Shown: in pieces, positions 1 to 12,005 of the stretch
Layout of the letters: each line of letters opens with the position of its first letter
Numbering within the stretch: position 1 is the first letter of the stretch
Assembly: GCA_947561585.1 (NCBI GenBank)
Contig: CANNZV010000938.1
Coordinates: 80,643-144,642, forward strand
Reading direction: 5' to 3'
Length of the DNA stretch: 64,000 nt
Source of the DNA: Caprella mutica
Taxonomy: Eukaryota > Arthropoda > Malacostraca > Amphipoda > Caprellidae
Translations under genes and position numbers: made by a program
The notes under the pieces: generated by a model
The model's database searches: none
Seen by the model: only the letters and a program-made list of their open reading frames with translations
What the model was told of the DNA's origin: nothing

Positions 1-2596
1 CTGAGATGTGGAATAGTGTCTGAGATGTGGAATAGAGTGTCTGTGATGTGGAATAGAGTGTCTGATGTGGAATAGATTGTCTGATGTAGAATAGAGTGTC
101 TGAGATGTGGAATAGAGTGTCTGAGATGTGGAATAGAGTGTCTGTGATGTGGAATAGAGTGTCTGATGTGGAATAGATTGTCTGATGTAGAATAGAGTTT
201 CTGAGATGTGGAATAGAGTGTCTAAGATGTGGAATAGAGTGTCTGAGATGTGGAATAGAGTGTCTGAGATGTGGAATAGAGTGTCTGAGATATGGAATAG
301 AGTGTCTGATGTGGAATAGAGTGTCTGAGATGTGGAATAGAGTGTCTGAGATGTGGAATAGAGTGTCTGAGATGTGGAATAGTGTCTGAGATGTGGAATA
401 GAGTGTCTGTGATGTGGAATAGAGTGTCTGATGTGGAATAGATTGTCTGATGTAGAATAGAGTGTCTGAGATGTGGAATAGAGTGTCTAAGATGTGGAAT
501 AGAGTGTCTGAGATGTGGAATAGAGTGTCTGAGATGTGGAATAGAGTGTCTGAGATGTGGAATAGAGTGTCTGAGATGTAGAATAGAGTGTCTGATGTGG
601 AATAGAGTGTCTGAGATGTGGAATAGAGTGTCTGAGATGTGGAATAGAGTGTCTGAGATGTGGAATAGAGTGTCTGAGATGTGGAATAGAGAGTCTGAGA
701 TGTGGAATAGAGTGTCTGAGATGTGGAATAGAGTGTCTGATGTGGAATAGAGTGTCTGAGATGTGGAATAGAGTGTCTGATGTGGAAGAGAGTGTCTGAG
801 ATGTGGAATAGAGTGTCTGAAATGTGGAATAGAGTGTCTGAGATGTGGAATAGAGTGTCTGAGATGTGGAATAGAGTGTCTGATGTGGAATAGAATGTCT
901 GACGTGGAATAGAGTGTCTGAGATGTGGAATAGAGTTTCTGATGTGGAATAGAGTGTCTGATGTGGAATAGAGTGTCTGAGATGTGGAATAGAGTGTCTG
1001 ATGTGGAATAGAGTGTCTGAGATGTGTAATTGAGTGTCTGAGATGTGGAATAGAGTGTGTCTGATGTGTGGAATAGAGTGTCTGAGATGTGGAATAGAGT
1101 GTCTGAGATGTGGAATAGAGTGTCTGAGATGGGGAATAGAGTGTCTGATGTGGAATAGAGTGTCTGTTGTGGAATAGAGTGTCTGAGATGTGGAATAGAG
1201 TGTCTGATGTGTGGAATAGAGTGTTTGAGATGTGGAATAGAGTGTCTGAGATGTGGAATAGAGTGTCTGAGATGTGGAATAGAGTGTCTGGTGTGGAATA
1301 GAGTGTCTGATGTGGAATAGAGTGTCTGAGATGTGGAATAGAGTGTCTGAGATCTGGAATAGTGTGTCTGAGATGTGGAATAGAGTGTCTGAGATGTGGA
1401 ATAGAGTGTCTGAGTTGTGGAATAGAGTGTCTGAGATGTGGAATAGAGTGTCTGAGATGTGGAATAGAGTGTCTGATGTGTGGAATAGAGTGTCTGAGAT
1501 GTGGAATAGAGTGTCTGAGATGTGGAATAGAGTGTCTGAGTTGGGGAATAGAGTGTCTGATGTGGAATAGAGTGTCCGTTGTGGAATAGAGAGTCTGAGA
1601 TGTGGAATAGAGTGTCTGAGATGTGGAATAGAGTGTCTGAGATGTGGAATAGAGTGTCTGAGATGTGGAATAGAGTGTCTGATGTGGAATAGAGTGTCTG
1701 AGATGTGGAATAGAGTGTCTGAGATGTGGAATAGAGTGTCTGATGTGGAATAGAGTGTCTGTTGTGGAATAGAGTGTCTGAGATGTGGAATAGAGTGTCT
1801 GATGTGTGGAATAGAGTGTTTGAGATGTGGAATAGAGTGTCAGAGATGTGGAATAGAGTGTCTGAGATGTGGAATAGAGTGTCTGGTGTGTAATAGAGTG
1901 TCTGATGTGGAATAGAGTGTCTGAGATGTGGAATAGAGTGTCTGAGATGTGGAATAGAGTGTCTGAGATGTGGAATAGAGTGTCTGAGATGTGGAATAGA
2001 GTGTCTGAGTTGTGGAATAGAGTGTCTGAGATGTGGAATAGAGTGTCCGTTGTGGAATAGAGTGTCTGAGATGTGGAATAGAGTGTCTGAGATGTGGAAT
2101 AGAGTGTCTGAGATGTGGAATAGAGTGTCTGAGATGTGGAATAGAGTGTCTGAGATGTGGAATAGAGTGTCCGTTGTGGAATAGAGTGTCTGAGATGTGG
2201 AATAGAGTGTCTGAGATGTGGAATAGAGTGTCTGAGATGTGGAATAGAGTGTCTGAGATGTGGAATAGAGTGTCTGAGATGTAGAATAGAGTGTCTGATG
2301 TGGAATAGAGTGTCTGAGATGTGGAATAGAGTGTCTGAGATGTGGAATAGAGTGTCTGAGATGTGGAATAGAGTGTCTGTTGTGGAATAGAGTGTCTGAG
2401 ATGTGGAATAGAGTGTCTGAGATGTGGAATAGAGTGTCTGAGATGTGGAATAGAGTGTCTGAGATGTGGAATAGAGTGTCTGAGATGTGGAATAGAGTGT
2501 CTGATGTGGAATAGAGTGTCTGAGATGTGGAATAGAGTGTCTGAGATGTGGAATAGAGTGTCTGAGATGTGGAATAGAGTGTCTGAGATGCGGAAT
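1..2596. repeat. Minisatellite A, 19/21-bp unit
   Basis: The consensus unit is CTGAGATGTGGAATAGAGTGT (21 bp), mixed with a 19-bp form lacking two bases (CTGATGTGGAATAGAGTGT) and a CTGTTGTGG form. The array is cut by the left window edge and decays at GATGCGGAATTTG. Long open frames on both strands here are only repeat translations that shift between unit lengths. They have no coding support. Confidence 0.97.
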
Positions 2597-2746
2597 TTGT
2601 TCAAATAAATTTATAAAGTATGAATTTTATGCTATTAAAAGCATCAGCTGAAAATTCGTGAATAATTTTTATTTCATTAATCAAACATTTGTATAAATTT
2701 TATTATTGCATTTTGACTTTCATAAGTTTTGAATAATTTATACTTT

Positions 2747-2914
2747 GGGTAAGTTCTTAATTGTTCGTCAGTATTACATCTTCGGTAACGTATGAAAAAA
2801 CAATATAAAATTGTTATTATTACACAGTGCTACCTAGTAATAATAACAATTTGTATATATTTTTTTCTTATATGACTGAAGATGTAGTACTGACCGATAA
2901 TAAAGAACTTACCC
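2747..2914. mobile_element. MITE-1 copy 1
   Basis: A palindromic non-autonomous element whose left arm starts GGGTAAGTTCTTAATTGTTC and whose right arm is its reverse complement, ending AAGAACTTACCC. The arms are about 55 bp and flank an AT-rich centre containing ACACAGTGCTA. It has no coding capacity. At least seven further complete or near-complete copies and some fragments lie in this window. Bases TA beside several copies fit a TA target, which is inferred and not proven. Confidence 0.85.
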
Positions 2915-3477
2915 TAGTTACAATTGGTAAAATATATACACACGCAATAATCAATTGCTTACCATTATAATACGTATTTATTGTTATTTTTTTCGAAATA
3001 CTGTAAACATTTTCACATAGGAAATAAAGTGTTTTCTATTTAAATATATTGAAGAATAAAAAGTTTATATATTATATCGCACATTAACCCATTAATATTA
3101 CCATTAGTGGCATTTTTCCCTACAATATATCCAAATGAAATAAAGAGGGGGAAATATGTCTACAATTAGCCTGAAGCTTACACTCTTATTGTAAATAAAA
3201 ACTAATGACTTATTGTTTGAATAATGAGAAGTTGTAAAATATTATAGGAAGGAGCATTTCTCTATAATTATATAGTTTGTTATACTTGCTATAATGATGG
3301 GTATAGGGAATAAATCATCTATTGATTCATTTACATTTTAAAAACAGTCTATCAAATGTTAGTGTATCACAGAAAAGAAGTTATAGATGATGCAGAATTA
3401 AATAATAAACGCTATAAGAATAATACAATGAATATCTGTCTTTATAGACCCCTATATAACTTTATATTGTAGATTTC
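2915..3477. other. AT-rich spacer
   Basis: No open frame, splice-flanked exon or repeat was recognised between MITE-1 copy 1 and minisatellite B. Confidence 0.6.
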
Positions 3478-5406
3478 CAATCCACTCCCACAAGTAAAGT
3501 GTTTCAATCCACACCCACAAGTAAAGTGTCTCAATCCACTCCCACAAGTAAAGTGTTTCAATCCACACCCACAAGTAAGGTGTCTCAATCCACACCCACA
3601 AGTAAGGTGTTTCAATCCACACCCACAAGAAAAGTGTCCCAATCCACACACACAAGTAAGGTGTCTCAATCCACTCCCACAAGTAAAGTGTTTCAATCCA
3701 CACCCACAAGTAAAGTGTTTCAATCCACACCCACAAGAAAAGTGTCCCAATCCACACCCACAAGTAAAGTGTTTCAATCCACACCCACAAGTAAAGTGTT
3801 TCAATCCACACCCACAAGAAAAGTGTCCCAATCCACACACACAAGTAAAGTGTCTCAATCCACACCCACAAGTAAAGTGTCTCAATCCACACCCACAAGT
3901 AAAGTGTTTCAATCCACACCCACAAGAAAAGTGTCCCAATCCACACACACAAGTAAGGTGTCTCAATCCACACCCACAAGTAAAGTGTCTCAATCCACAC
4001 CCACAAGTAAAGTGTCTCAATCCACACCCACAAGTAAAGTGTCTCAATCCACACCCTCAAGTAAAGTGTCTCAATCCACACCCACAAGTAAAGTGTCTCA
4101 ATCCACACCCACAAGTAAAATGTCTCAATCCACACCCACAAGTAAAGTGTCTCAATCCACACCCACAAGTAAAGTGTTTCAATCCACACACACAAGTAAA
4201 GTGTCTCAATCCACACTCACAAGTAAAGTGTCTCAATCCACACCCACAAGTAAAGTGTCTCAATCCACACACAAGTAATGTGTCTCAATCCACACACACA
4301 AGTAATGTGTCTCAATCCACACCCACAAGTAAAGTGTCCCAATCCACACTCACAAGTAAAGTGTCCCAATCCACACTCACAAGTAAAGTGACTCAATCCA
4401 CACCCACAAGTAAAGTGTCTCAATCCACACACACAAGTAATGTGTCTCAATCCACACCCACAAGTAATGTGTCTCAATCCACACCAACAAGTAATGTGTC
4501 TCAATCCACACACACAAGTAATGTGTCTCAATCCACACCCACAAGTAAAGTGTCCCAATCCACACTCACAAGTAAAGTGTCCCAATTCACACTCACAAGT
4601 AAAGTGTCTCAATCCACACCCACAAGTAAAGTGTCCTAATCCACACCCACAAGTAAAGTGTCTCAATCCACACACACAAGTAAAGTGTCTCAATCCACAC
4701 ACACAAGTAAAGTGTCTCAATCCACACACACAAGTAAAGTGTCTCAATCCACACACACAAGTAAAGTGTCTCAATCCACACACACAAGTAAAGTGTCCCA
4801 ATCCACACACACAAGTAAAGTGTCCCAATCCACACCCACAAGTAAAGTGTCCCAATCCACACACACAAGTAAAGTGTCTCAATCCACACCCACAAGTAAA
4901 GTGTCCCAATCCACACCCACAAGTAAAGTGTCTCAATCCACACACACAAGTAAAGTGTCTCAATCCACACCCACAAGTAAAGTGTCCCAATCCACACACA
5001 CAAGTAAAGTGTCTCAATCCACACCCACAAGTAAAGTGTCCCAATCCACACACACAAGTAAAGTGTCCCAATCCACACACACAAGTAAAGTGTCCTAATC
5101 CACACACACAAGTAAAGTGTCCCAATCCACACACACAAGTAAAGTGTCCCAATCCACACCCACAAGTAAAGTGTCCCAATCCACACCCACAAGTAAAGTG
5201 TCTCAATCCACACCCACAAGTAAAGTGTCCCAATCCACACACACAAGTAAAGTGTCCCAATCCACACCCACAAGTAAAGTGTCCCAATCCACACACACAA
5301 GTAAAGTGTCCCAATCCACACACACAAGTAAAGTGTCCCAATCCACACACAAGTAATGTGTCTCAATCCACACACACAAGTAAAGTGTCCCAATCCACAC
5401 ACTCAC
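3478..5406. repeat. Minisatellite B, 27-bp unit
   Basis: The unit is close to CAATCCACACCCACAAGTAA followed by AGTGTCT, 27 bp in all, with about 70 copies. Common variants are CCC or CAC in the middle, GTCTC or GTCCC, and AAAGTG or AATGTG. Because 27 is a multiple of three, several frames stay open for hundreds of codons on both strands (for example a 9-residue SQSTPTSKV repeat on the + strand). The openness follows from the period, so I do not call a protein. Two 25-bp units (4264, 5347) break the phase. Confidence 0.96.
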
Positions 5407-5597
5407 ACCCTCTTTTTGGAGCAATTCGCTGCGTGACAGGTTCGAATGAAGTCATCTCAGGGCACTTTGGACCTCACTGTGAAATATCACTGCGGGGATA
5501 AGACCGTGAAGAATATATCCAGATATGAATAGAAATATATTAGATAAATAGGTATATATGTAGGATAAAGAATAGATATATGTACAGTATAATAATA
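5407..5597. other. Unique spacer
   Basis: A slightly GC-richer stretch after minisatellite B. It contains GGTTCGAAT, which resembles a tRNA B box, but no A box or acceptor stem is present. Confidence 0.5.
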
Positions 5598-5828
5598 TAA
5601 GTATATGGGATAAAATATAAGTATATGGGATAAAAATATAAGTATATGGGATACAAATATAAGTATATGGGATGAAAATATAAGTATATGGGATAAAAAT
5701 ATAAGTATATGGGATAAAAATATAAGTATATGGGATAAAAATATAAACATATGGGATAAAAATATAAGTATATGGGATAAAAATATAAATATACAGTATA
5801 AAATTATAAGTATATGGGATATAAGTTA
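5598..5828. repeat. Minisatellite C, 21-bp unit
   Basis: About eleven copies of AAGTATATGGGATAAAAATAT (21 bp). The minus strand reads as a 7-residue IPYTYIF repeat because the unit is divisible by three. This is not taken as a gene. Confidence 0.9.
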
Positions 5829-6106
5829 AAGGCATAAAATATATACGTATAGTATAGAAAGATACAGACGCCAGTAGCCAATTATATTGGAGCCACTTTC
5901 CTTTCTGACTGCTTATTCTAGTCCCCTGTATTTGAACTCCTATTGCCCTCAGCGGAATAGTCTTTGTTTCCGTGCAGATGATTGAATCCCTACTATTTTT
6001 TTTGTCGATCACAGTACTTTAGCCCATATGTTTTAGTTTCACTAAACCGCTTTATAGGTAAACTTAAAATAGTTTTTTTAGCATGATGCCTAAAAAGCGT
6101 TAATCA

Positions 6107-6390
6107 TCTATACTACTAATTTCCTTAGTGTGTTTATTTATTTATTTGGTGTCCGCTTCTACATGACGGGTATTAAACATGAAGAATGTAACTATGATAC
6201 GCACAGGAATATATTGACTTGATATTTATATTCTTCTGTTTATAATCAATTTTTTAAATGTTTTTATCTATAAAAAAAGTATCAGTTTATGCAGAAAAAT
6301 CAATTTTATTTCAATTTACTAAAAATAACTTAACAACGGGTGATGAATTACTATTGGAGACCCGTTATTTTTAACGGGCAAATACACATG
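6107..6390 (+). mobile_element. Helitron-like element, copy 1
   Basis: Starts TCTATACTACTAATTTCC after an A. Near its 3' end it has the hairpin CCCGTTA-TTTT-TAACGGG about ten bases before the terminus. Copy 2 ends CTAG followed by T, whereas this copy has decayed to CATG. A TC start, a 3' hairpin and a CTRR end are the known Helitron signature. There are no RepHel coding remains, so it would be non-autonomous. A shared block (GACGGGTATTAAACATGAAG) ties it to the other copies. Confidence 0.6.
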
Positions 6391-6470
6391 TCTTATATAA
6401 GGGCCAAATACCTAAAAATTTGAACCTTCCACCTATTAGATTAGAAAATTAAAGAAATTTTACTATTTGT

Positions 6471-6800
6471 AGATCAATAGAAGCTTTTAATAAACTGCCA
6501 GAATTTCTAAGACAACCTATGTCAAATTATGTTTTTAAAAAGAAATATAAAGATTACTGTTTTAACCAATATAGTGAAATTTTAAGACTGGTAACTTAGG
6601 TAGGATTTATATTTTTCTTGTATTCTGTTTATATTACATAGATTCTATAAGCGTTTAGACTTTCTTAGAATCAACTCTATACATTTTATTTGCAATTACT
6701 TTTAATGTCTAAGAAGTTTTTAATATAAAAGATTTTTATTAATGTATATGACATTGTACATAACTGTTTCTCAATAAACAATAAACAATAAACTATTACG
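6471..6800 (+). pseudogene. 3' tail of a LINE-type retroelement
   Basis: From 6471 an open stretch of 42 codons ends in TAG at 6597. It contains the pattern AFNKLPEFLRQP followed by YVFKKKYKDY. This resembles the extreme C-terminus of non-LTR reverse transcriptases, where a (W/F)NxLP motif precedes a VFKxxLKxYL tail. About 170 bases later come overlapping AATAAAC repeats (6772-6797), the kind of short tandem tail many LINEs carry. The reverse transcriptase core and endonuclease are absent, so this is a 5'-truncated dead copy. Family-level assignment is not possible from so little sequence. Confidence 0.42.
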
Positions 6801-7229
6801 AGTAATCACTATGTTTAGTATTACAATCAATTGTAAAACAAAAGAACGGTTCCCCCCTGTTTGTTAAATAACAATTAAAAAGAATATTAGGAACAAGAAT
6901 TTTAGTAAAAAAATGTATTTAATAAATACAGATATAGGATATCAATATAAATAAAAGAGATAGATAGTTAGTAATAACTATTTGGTAAACTAATATCATT
7001 AATATTGTAAACTCTATAATTAATTTAGAGTGTGCTGTGTGCGACAGTTTAGTTTTATCAATCGATTATAATTTGAGTCATGCGTCTATTAAATATAATC
7101 GACTTGGAGGGTAAATAAGAAAGTATTTTTATTATAGTTATTCATAGCTACAATTGCCTAATATTGAATATGACATCTTCGTAACGGCTAGACTAATATT
7201 TTACTAGTTTTATTTTGCTGCTGGTGATA
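6800..7229. other. AT-rich spacer
   Basis: No coding or repeat structure recognised between the LINE tail and the foldback element. Confidence 0.5.
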
Positions 7230-7878
7230 CGGTGAGAAAAAAAATACGAGTCAATTTGACTCAAAATTTGAGCTTCCAGTTTGTCCCAAAACCGGCTCAA
7301 AAATGTGAGTCAATTTGACTCATAAACAAGAGTCATATTGATTATTAATTCATAGTCAGATTGACTCAGGTAGAGTTCATCTAGAAAAAAAAATCCTAAT
7401 ATTGGAGTTTTTCCAGCTTTGACTCAAACGATGAGTCAGGTTGACTCGCAACTTTTTCAAAGTGATGGCTAGACTTTACCAAATGTATGTAAGTACAAGA
7501 AGAAAATTTCGATGGGTTATAATAACTTTAACCTATAAAAACAAGATCAAAAATTAGAATTTGCACCTCTAAATACTTATTTTCAAATTACAACTCTCAA
7601 AATCAGATGTTCGATTTCTGAAGAAGGAGCACTGAGAAAACATTGCGAGTCAACCTGACTCATCGCTTGAGTCAAGGTTGGCAAAACTCCAATGTTGGAG
7701 TCTTTTTTTCGATTGACTCTACCTGAGTCAATCTGACTATGAATTAGTAGTCGATATGATTCTTGTTTTTGAGTAAAATACTAGGATGAGTCAAATTGAC
7801 TCACATTATTGATCTGTTTCTGAGTCAAACTGAAAACTCAAATTATGAGTCAATTTGACTCGTATTTTTTTCTCAGCG
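7230..7878. mobile_element. Foldback element with TGASTCA-rich arms, copy 1
   Basis: Two inverted arms (about 7232-7462 and 7631-7878) flank a roughly 170-bp centre. The outer ends are GTGAGAAAAAAAATACGAG and the complement of CGCTGAGAAAAAAATACGAG. Both arms are studded with GAGTCAATTTGACTC-type palindromes and with TGAGTCA/TGACTCA heptamers. There is no open frame. The second arm contains an internal CACTGAGAAAA junction at 7631, so the structure may be two elements in inverted orientation. Confidence 0.75.
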
Positions 7879-8023
7879 AGTTATAGATTCTCACATTTAT
7901 TATTTTGATTGTCAATCTTCACACGATATGTTCTATTGCGATAAAAATGTAAACTATATAATTAGTAATGCGGAGAGTATATAACTACAGATAAAAAAGA
8001 AAGTTCATAACAGAAGTTATTAC

Positions 8024-8145
8024 TAGGGTTGTGACAATATGCTTTTAAAATCATAGGTGCTGTAGAACGATTCAATACTCTTTAATTCTCTCCGTCTGTA
8101 ATAGTTCAGAATCCGTGATTTTTAAAGCATATTGTGACAGCCCTA
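8024..8145. mobile_element. MITE-2 copy 1
   Basis: Inverted ends TAGGGTTGTGACAATATGC and GCATATTGTGACAGCCCTA enclose a 122-bp element without coding capacity. It is flanked by TTAC and GTTA, so the target probably includes TA. Related copies lie at 46951, 53876 and 61279. Confidence 0.82.
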
Positions 8146-8647
8146 GTTATTGTCATTTACATTGAATTTTAAAAGTGTTCATTGCAGGCTTGGACTGACG
8201 TCATACGATGCCTCACTGAGAAAAACAAAGAGTATATTTATTAATTTCATTTATTACTTCACCCACATGCTTGTGATTAATGCAATAATGCAACAATTTC
8301 TATTATCTATTATTAGATATATGTGCATTAAAATCTATAATGGAAATGTTATACTTAATTATTTAGGTAGGTGAAAAAAATATCTCATCAGTGATCCATT
8401 ATCGACTTACAGTTTGACCAACAAATTAAAAATAAATAATAAACATTCTAACTAAAGTTTAATGGTTAATTTTCATTCATCTTATGCATTCCCAAGAAAT
8501 AATTAAATTTAAAGAAACAATGTGTCATACTGTTATATAATTTCATTTAGTAATTAGAGTCTAAGACTCTTAAGAGATTCAAGTTCGAGAATTAGTATTT
8601 TATACTTCAATATAATAATATATTATTTTCATCCTCAAACTCTGAAA
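8146..8647. other. AT-rich spacer
   Basis: Contains one 74-codon ATG frame (8150-8374) without recognisable domains or splice context, judged to be chance. It also holds a CACTGAGAAAAAC fragment at 8214 that resembles the foldback element end. Confidence 0.5.
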
Positions 8648-9135
8648 GAAGATTATGGTGGGGTGGGCCTTAGAAGATTATGGTGGGGTGTGCCTTAAAA
8701 GATTATGGTGGGGTGTGCCTTAAAAGATTATGGTGGGGCGGGCCTTAGAAGATTATGGAGGTGTATGCCTTAGAAGATTTTGGTGGGGTGGGCCTTAGAA
8801 GATTATGGGGGGTGTGCCTTAGAAGATTATGGTGGGGTGTGCATTAGAAAATTATGGTGGGGTGTGCCTTAGAAGATTATGGTGGGGTGGGCCTTAGAAG
8901 ATTATGGTGGGGTGTGCCTTAGAAGATTATGGTGGGGTGTGCATTAGAAGATTATGGTGGGGTGTGCCTTAGAAGATTATGGTGGGGTGTGCATTAGAAG
9001 ATTATGGTGGGGTGTGCCTTAGAAGGTTATGGTGGGGTGTGCCTTAGAAGATTACGGTTGGGTGGGCCTTAGAAGATTATGGTGGGGTGTGCCTTAGAAG
9101 ATTATGGTGGTCCGTGCCGTAGAAGATTTAGGTGG
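8648..9135. repeat. Minisatellite D, 25-bp unit
   Basis: About 19 copies of GATTATGGTGGGGTGTGCCTTAGAA (25 bp). Units alternate between GTGTGCCTT, GTGTGCATT and GTGGGCCTT. The G-run strand is constant. The ATG frame 9079-9354 begins inside the array and is not a gene. The unit is related to the arrays at 23530. Confidence 0.93.
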
Positions 9136-11628
9136 GGATATACTGTAGAAAATTTCTTCTGGCCCTCTCTTAATACTCCGTTGGCACACCACAATTTTCT
9201 TTCTGGGAAGAAACTGTTATTTCAGAACGCATCGTCAAATATCAGTCACAATAATTTCTTCATTCGTAATTACTCACAGTATATTGATTCAAATAAACGA
9301 AATTACTTCAATGAACATTGTTATTTAAGAATAGATATTAACATAGAGTTGTGAATTCATTTATGTCCTATTCTTTAATTAAATTATATTAGTTTATCAT
9401 TAACTAATTCCTGCTCAAGGTTTTTAAATTATAAAACTGTGCTTACATTTCTAAATTTGGACCAATAAACTGAAAATCATTTAAATCAGAGTTAACACTA
9501 TATGGTCACAATCACGATATCATTTCAACATTTGTCTTGAGTTTTTAATGCGGTTAAATTGGGATTTCAAGTTAATGGTTATATAATGTAAATTCTTCTA
9601 TTAAAATAGTCAATAATAGTTTAAAAAGATTTATCATTTTTATAGCAGAGGTGTTGATGTACAAATGTCTGCACGGACAAATGTCATTCGGACATGTGTC
9701 CGTCAACCACATTGATCAGTTTAGTTTAAAAAACACAATATTAGGGAAAAGAAAGACATGTTAACTCCACACAAGCAGTCGGTGAAATAAGATCTAAATA
9801 CCAATCGTGTAAATACAACTAAAATATTATATTTAGATAACGATTCTTCACTTCTCCATTAACATGCAGATGAACCAAGAAAAGAAAGAGAGATAGCCTG
9901 TTAGTGCGATCGTAGCGCTACTCCTGCTTTACGCTTTTCATAGTGTATTGTGATACAAGTAGTGACATGCTGCGGGAAAAAAATGCTTGCAATTATCTGC
10001 TGTGACTTTGTGATCATGTGATGGAAATTTGCAATTACCTTTTGATTAATATGAAATACAGAGATTTATAAAATAATATACTAGTTTAATACAAATCATT
10101 ATACATGTATTATACAAATAGTATAGCAATATTGTACAAACATTATAAAAATAATATGCTTGTTTAATACAAATATTATACTAATAGTGTACAAATACTA
10201 TACAAATAGTCAATTAATATTGTAAAAATAGTCTAGTAATATTGTAAAAATATTACAATAATATTATGCCCAGTCTTATGAAATACAAATAATCCTATCA
10301 TTACAATCATAATAATTGTTCATTCGTCTGCAAATAAAAAATGCGAATAGAGTTTTATTTAGTAAATAGCAATTATCTTAATGTATGATTCCATTATTGT
10401 CTGCTAAGTTGAAATCATTTAATATATTGATGAGGAAATGGCACTATATGAACATATATGAACAAAAGTACACATATGGAGATTAATAAGCATTTAATAT
10501 ATGTTTTCATACCACGTGTAACGTTTGGAAAAAAGATGATTCCATACAAGATTCTTGACAATGTTATTATTGGATTGCTCATGACTGCATGATAGCTACG
10601 CGTGTATCTCGAATTTATAATGGCTTACTAGTTTAGAATCTTTGTCTCTAATTAAACAGTTTCTACATTATTTATGTCAATAGGATTTTTAAACCGTACA
10701 TGTTGAAAGAAACTAAAACATATACCTATTTTATATATAATAAGGAAGTAGAACATCGGTATTTTTTAGTGTGTTTACATAAAACACATAAATTGACGAC
10801 GTTATGTGATGTAAAATAACTCTTTATCAGTACCTAATTATGTGAAATGTAAAGAAAACATGTAATGTGTATGAACAGATACAAATTTCGTTCTCAAATG
10901 TAAAATAATACATATATTAAGGTATATATATAATTACATATATATAAGATATTTCTATAGATGGTCATCAAAATATTTCAGAAATACACGGATGTAACCA
11001 AATTCTCTCAGAAATGGTTAATTACAGTCATATTGAATGCTTATTTCGCGAAAAAACTATTCGGTGTTCATTTTAAATTTTTAATTATTTTAACATTGCA
11101 AAGAGAAATTGAAAAATGAAAATACCTGTTTACCTTCACTAAACACAAAATTATGCTACATTTTTTATGTTTGTTTGTTTGCACGCTACAATAAGGACGA
11201 GATTAGGCCTATTTTTTATTAAATAAAGGCTAATGATAACTAAATGGAAGAACTATAGTACCCGACTGCTGATACAATCAGACTATAAATAACAACTCTA
11301 GATATTCAACTTCAATTTTATTCTGTACAAGTAAAATATAACACGATTAATAAAATAAAAATTAAAATCATGTCATATTCGATTAATTAAGTAAGTGCTA
11401 ATACAAGTGACACAGGCATTCTTTCTGTATTTGCTTAAAAATATATGTCTAATATTTTATGCGAAAGCGTGTAAAAATATCTTATATCAATAACATAAAA
11501 AAACCATTGAGCACAGTTACAGATGACAAATAGTGAAGCATACAAATGATTGTATTGCACAATATGTTTTTCGTTAGGGATATTATTTAGATAGAGAAGA
11601 GGTTTAATTTGCTGTCCTACCAATGGTG
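9136..11628. other. AT-rich spacer
   Basis: Roughly 2.5 kb without a convincing gene. A short imperfect inverted repeat built on CGGACAAATGTC and GGACATGTGTCCG lies at about 9676-9704. Irregular TATAC/AATAC repeats lie at 10075-10260. The open frame at 11435-11638 on the minus strand has no family resemblance. Confidence 0.55.
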
Positions 11629-11742
11629 TGAATTTCAATGTATTATTGTGAGTTTCAATGTATTATTGTGAATTTTAATGTATTATTGTGAGTTTTAATG
11701 TATTATTGTGAATTTTAATGTATTATTGTGAATTTCAACTCA
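11629..11742. repeat. Short tandem repeat, 20-bp unit
   Basis: Six copies of a 20-bp unit TGTATTATTGTGAATTTTAA, with G/A and T/C variants in the second half. Confidence 0.88.
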
Positions 11743-12005
11743 CTGATGGTTGATATGGTTTTAAATGATAATTGAAAATGTATCAGTACCGGTGACAAAA
11801 AGTAAGTACAATTAAGTTCCTAAAGGAATTTTCGCTTCAAAATTGAATCCTTCTTGCTTTTAATAGAAAAAAATCGTTTTTAAATATGAAAATATAATGA
11901 TAATATTCATTTATATCTGTGAACGCAAAAATTTAAATCACTTGCAATTATTTATGGCTACTTTTTATGCATTTCATAATCCATATCATCCCAATTGTAA
12001 CAATG

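Noticed and set aside
1310..2604. Open frames of 75-254 codons in minisatellite A
   Set aside because: They translate the 19/21-bp unit; frames shift with unit length and there is no non-repeat protein context.
3478..5406. CRISPR-like array
   Set aside because: Units are contiguous with no unique spacers, and the context is eukaryotic.
5425..5450. tRNA-like B box GGTTCGAAT
   Set aside because: No A box, anticodon arm or acceptor stem could be placed around it.
3442..5501. Several frames of up to 377 codons with Cys/His-rich or Ser/Thr-rich repeats
   Set aside because: The 27-bp period keeps any stop-free frame open on both strands. Cys-Gly-Cys and His repeats are therefore period artefacts, not a metal-binding protein.
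5452..6012. Minus-strand frame of 186 codons
   Set aside because: Most of it is the 21-bp minisatellite; the non-repeat ends show no domain.
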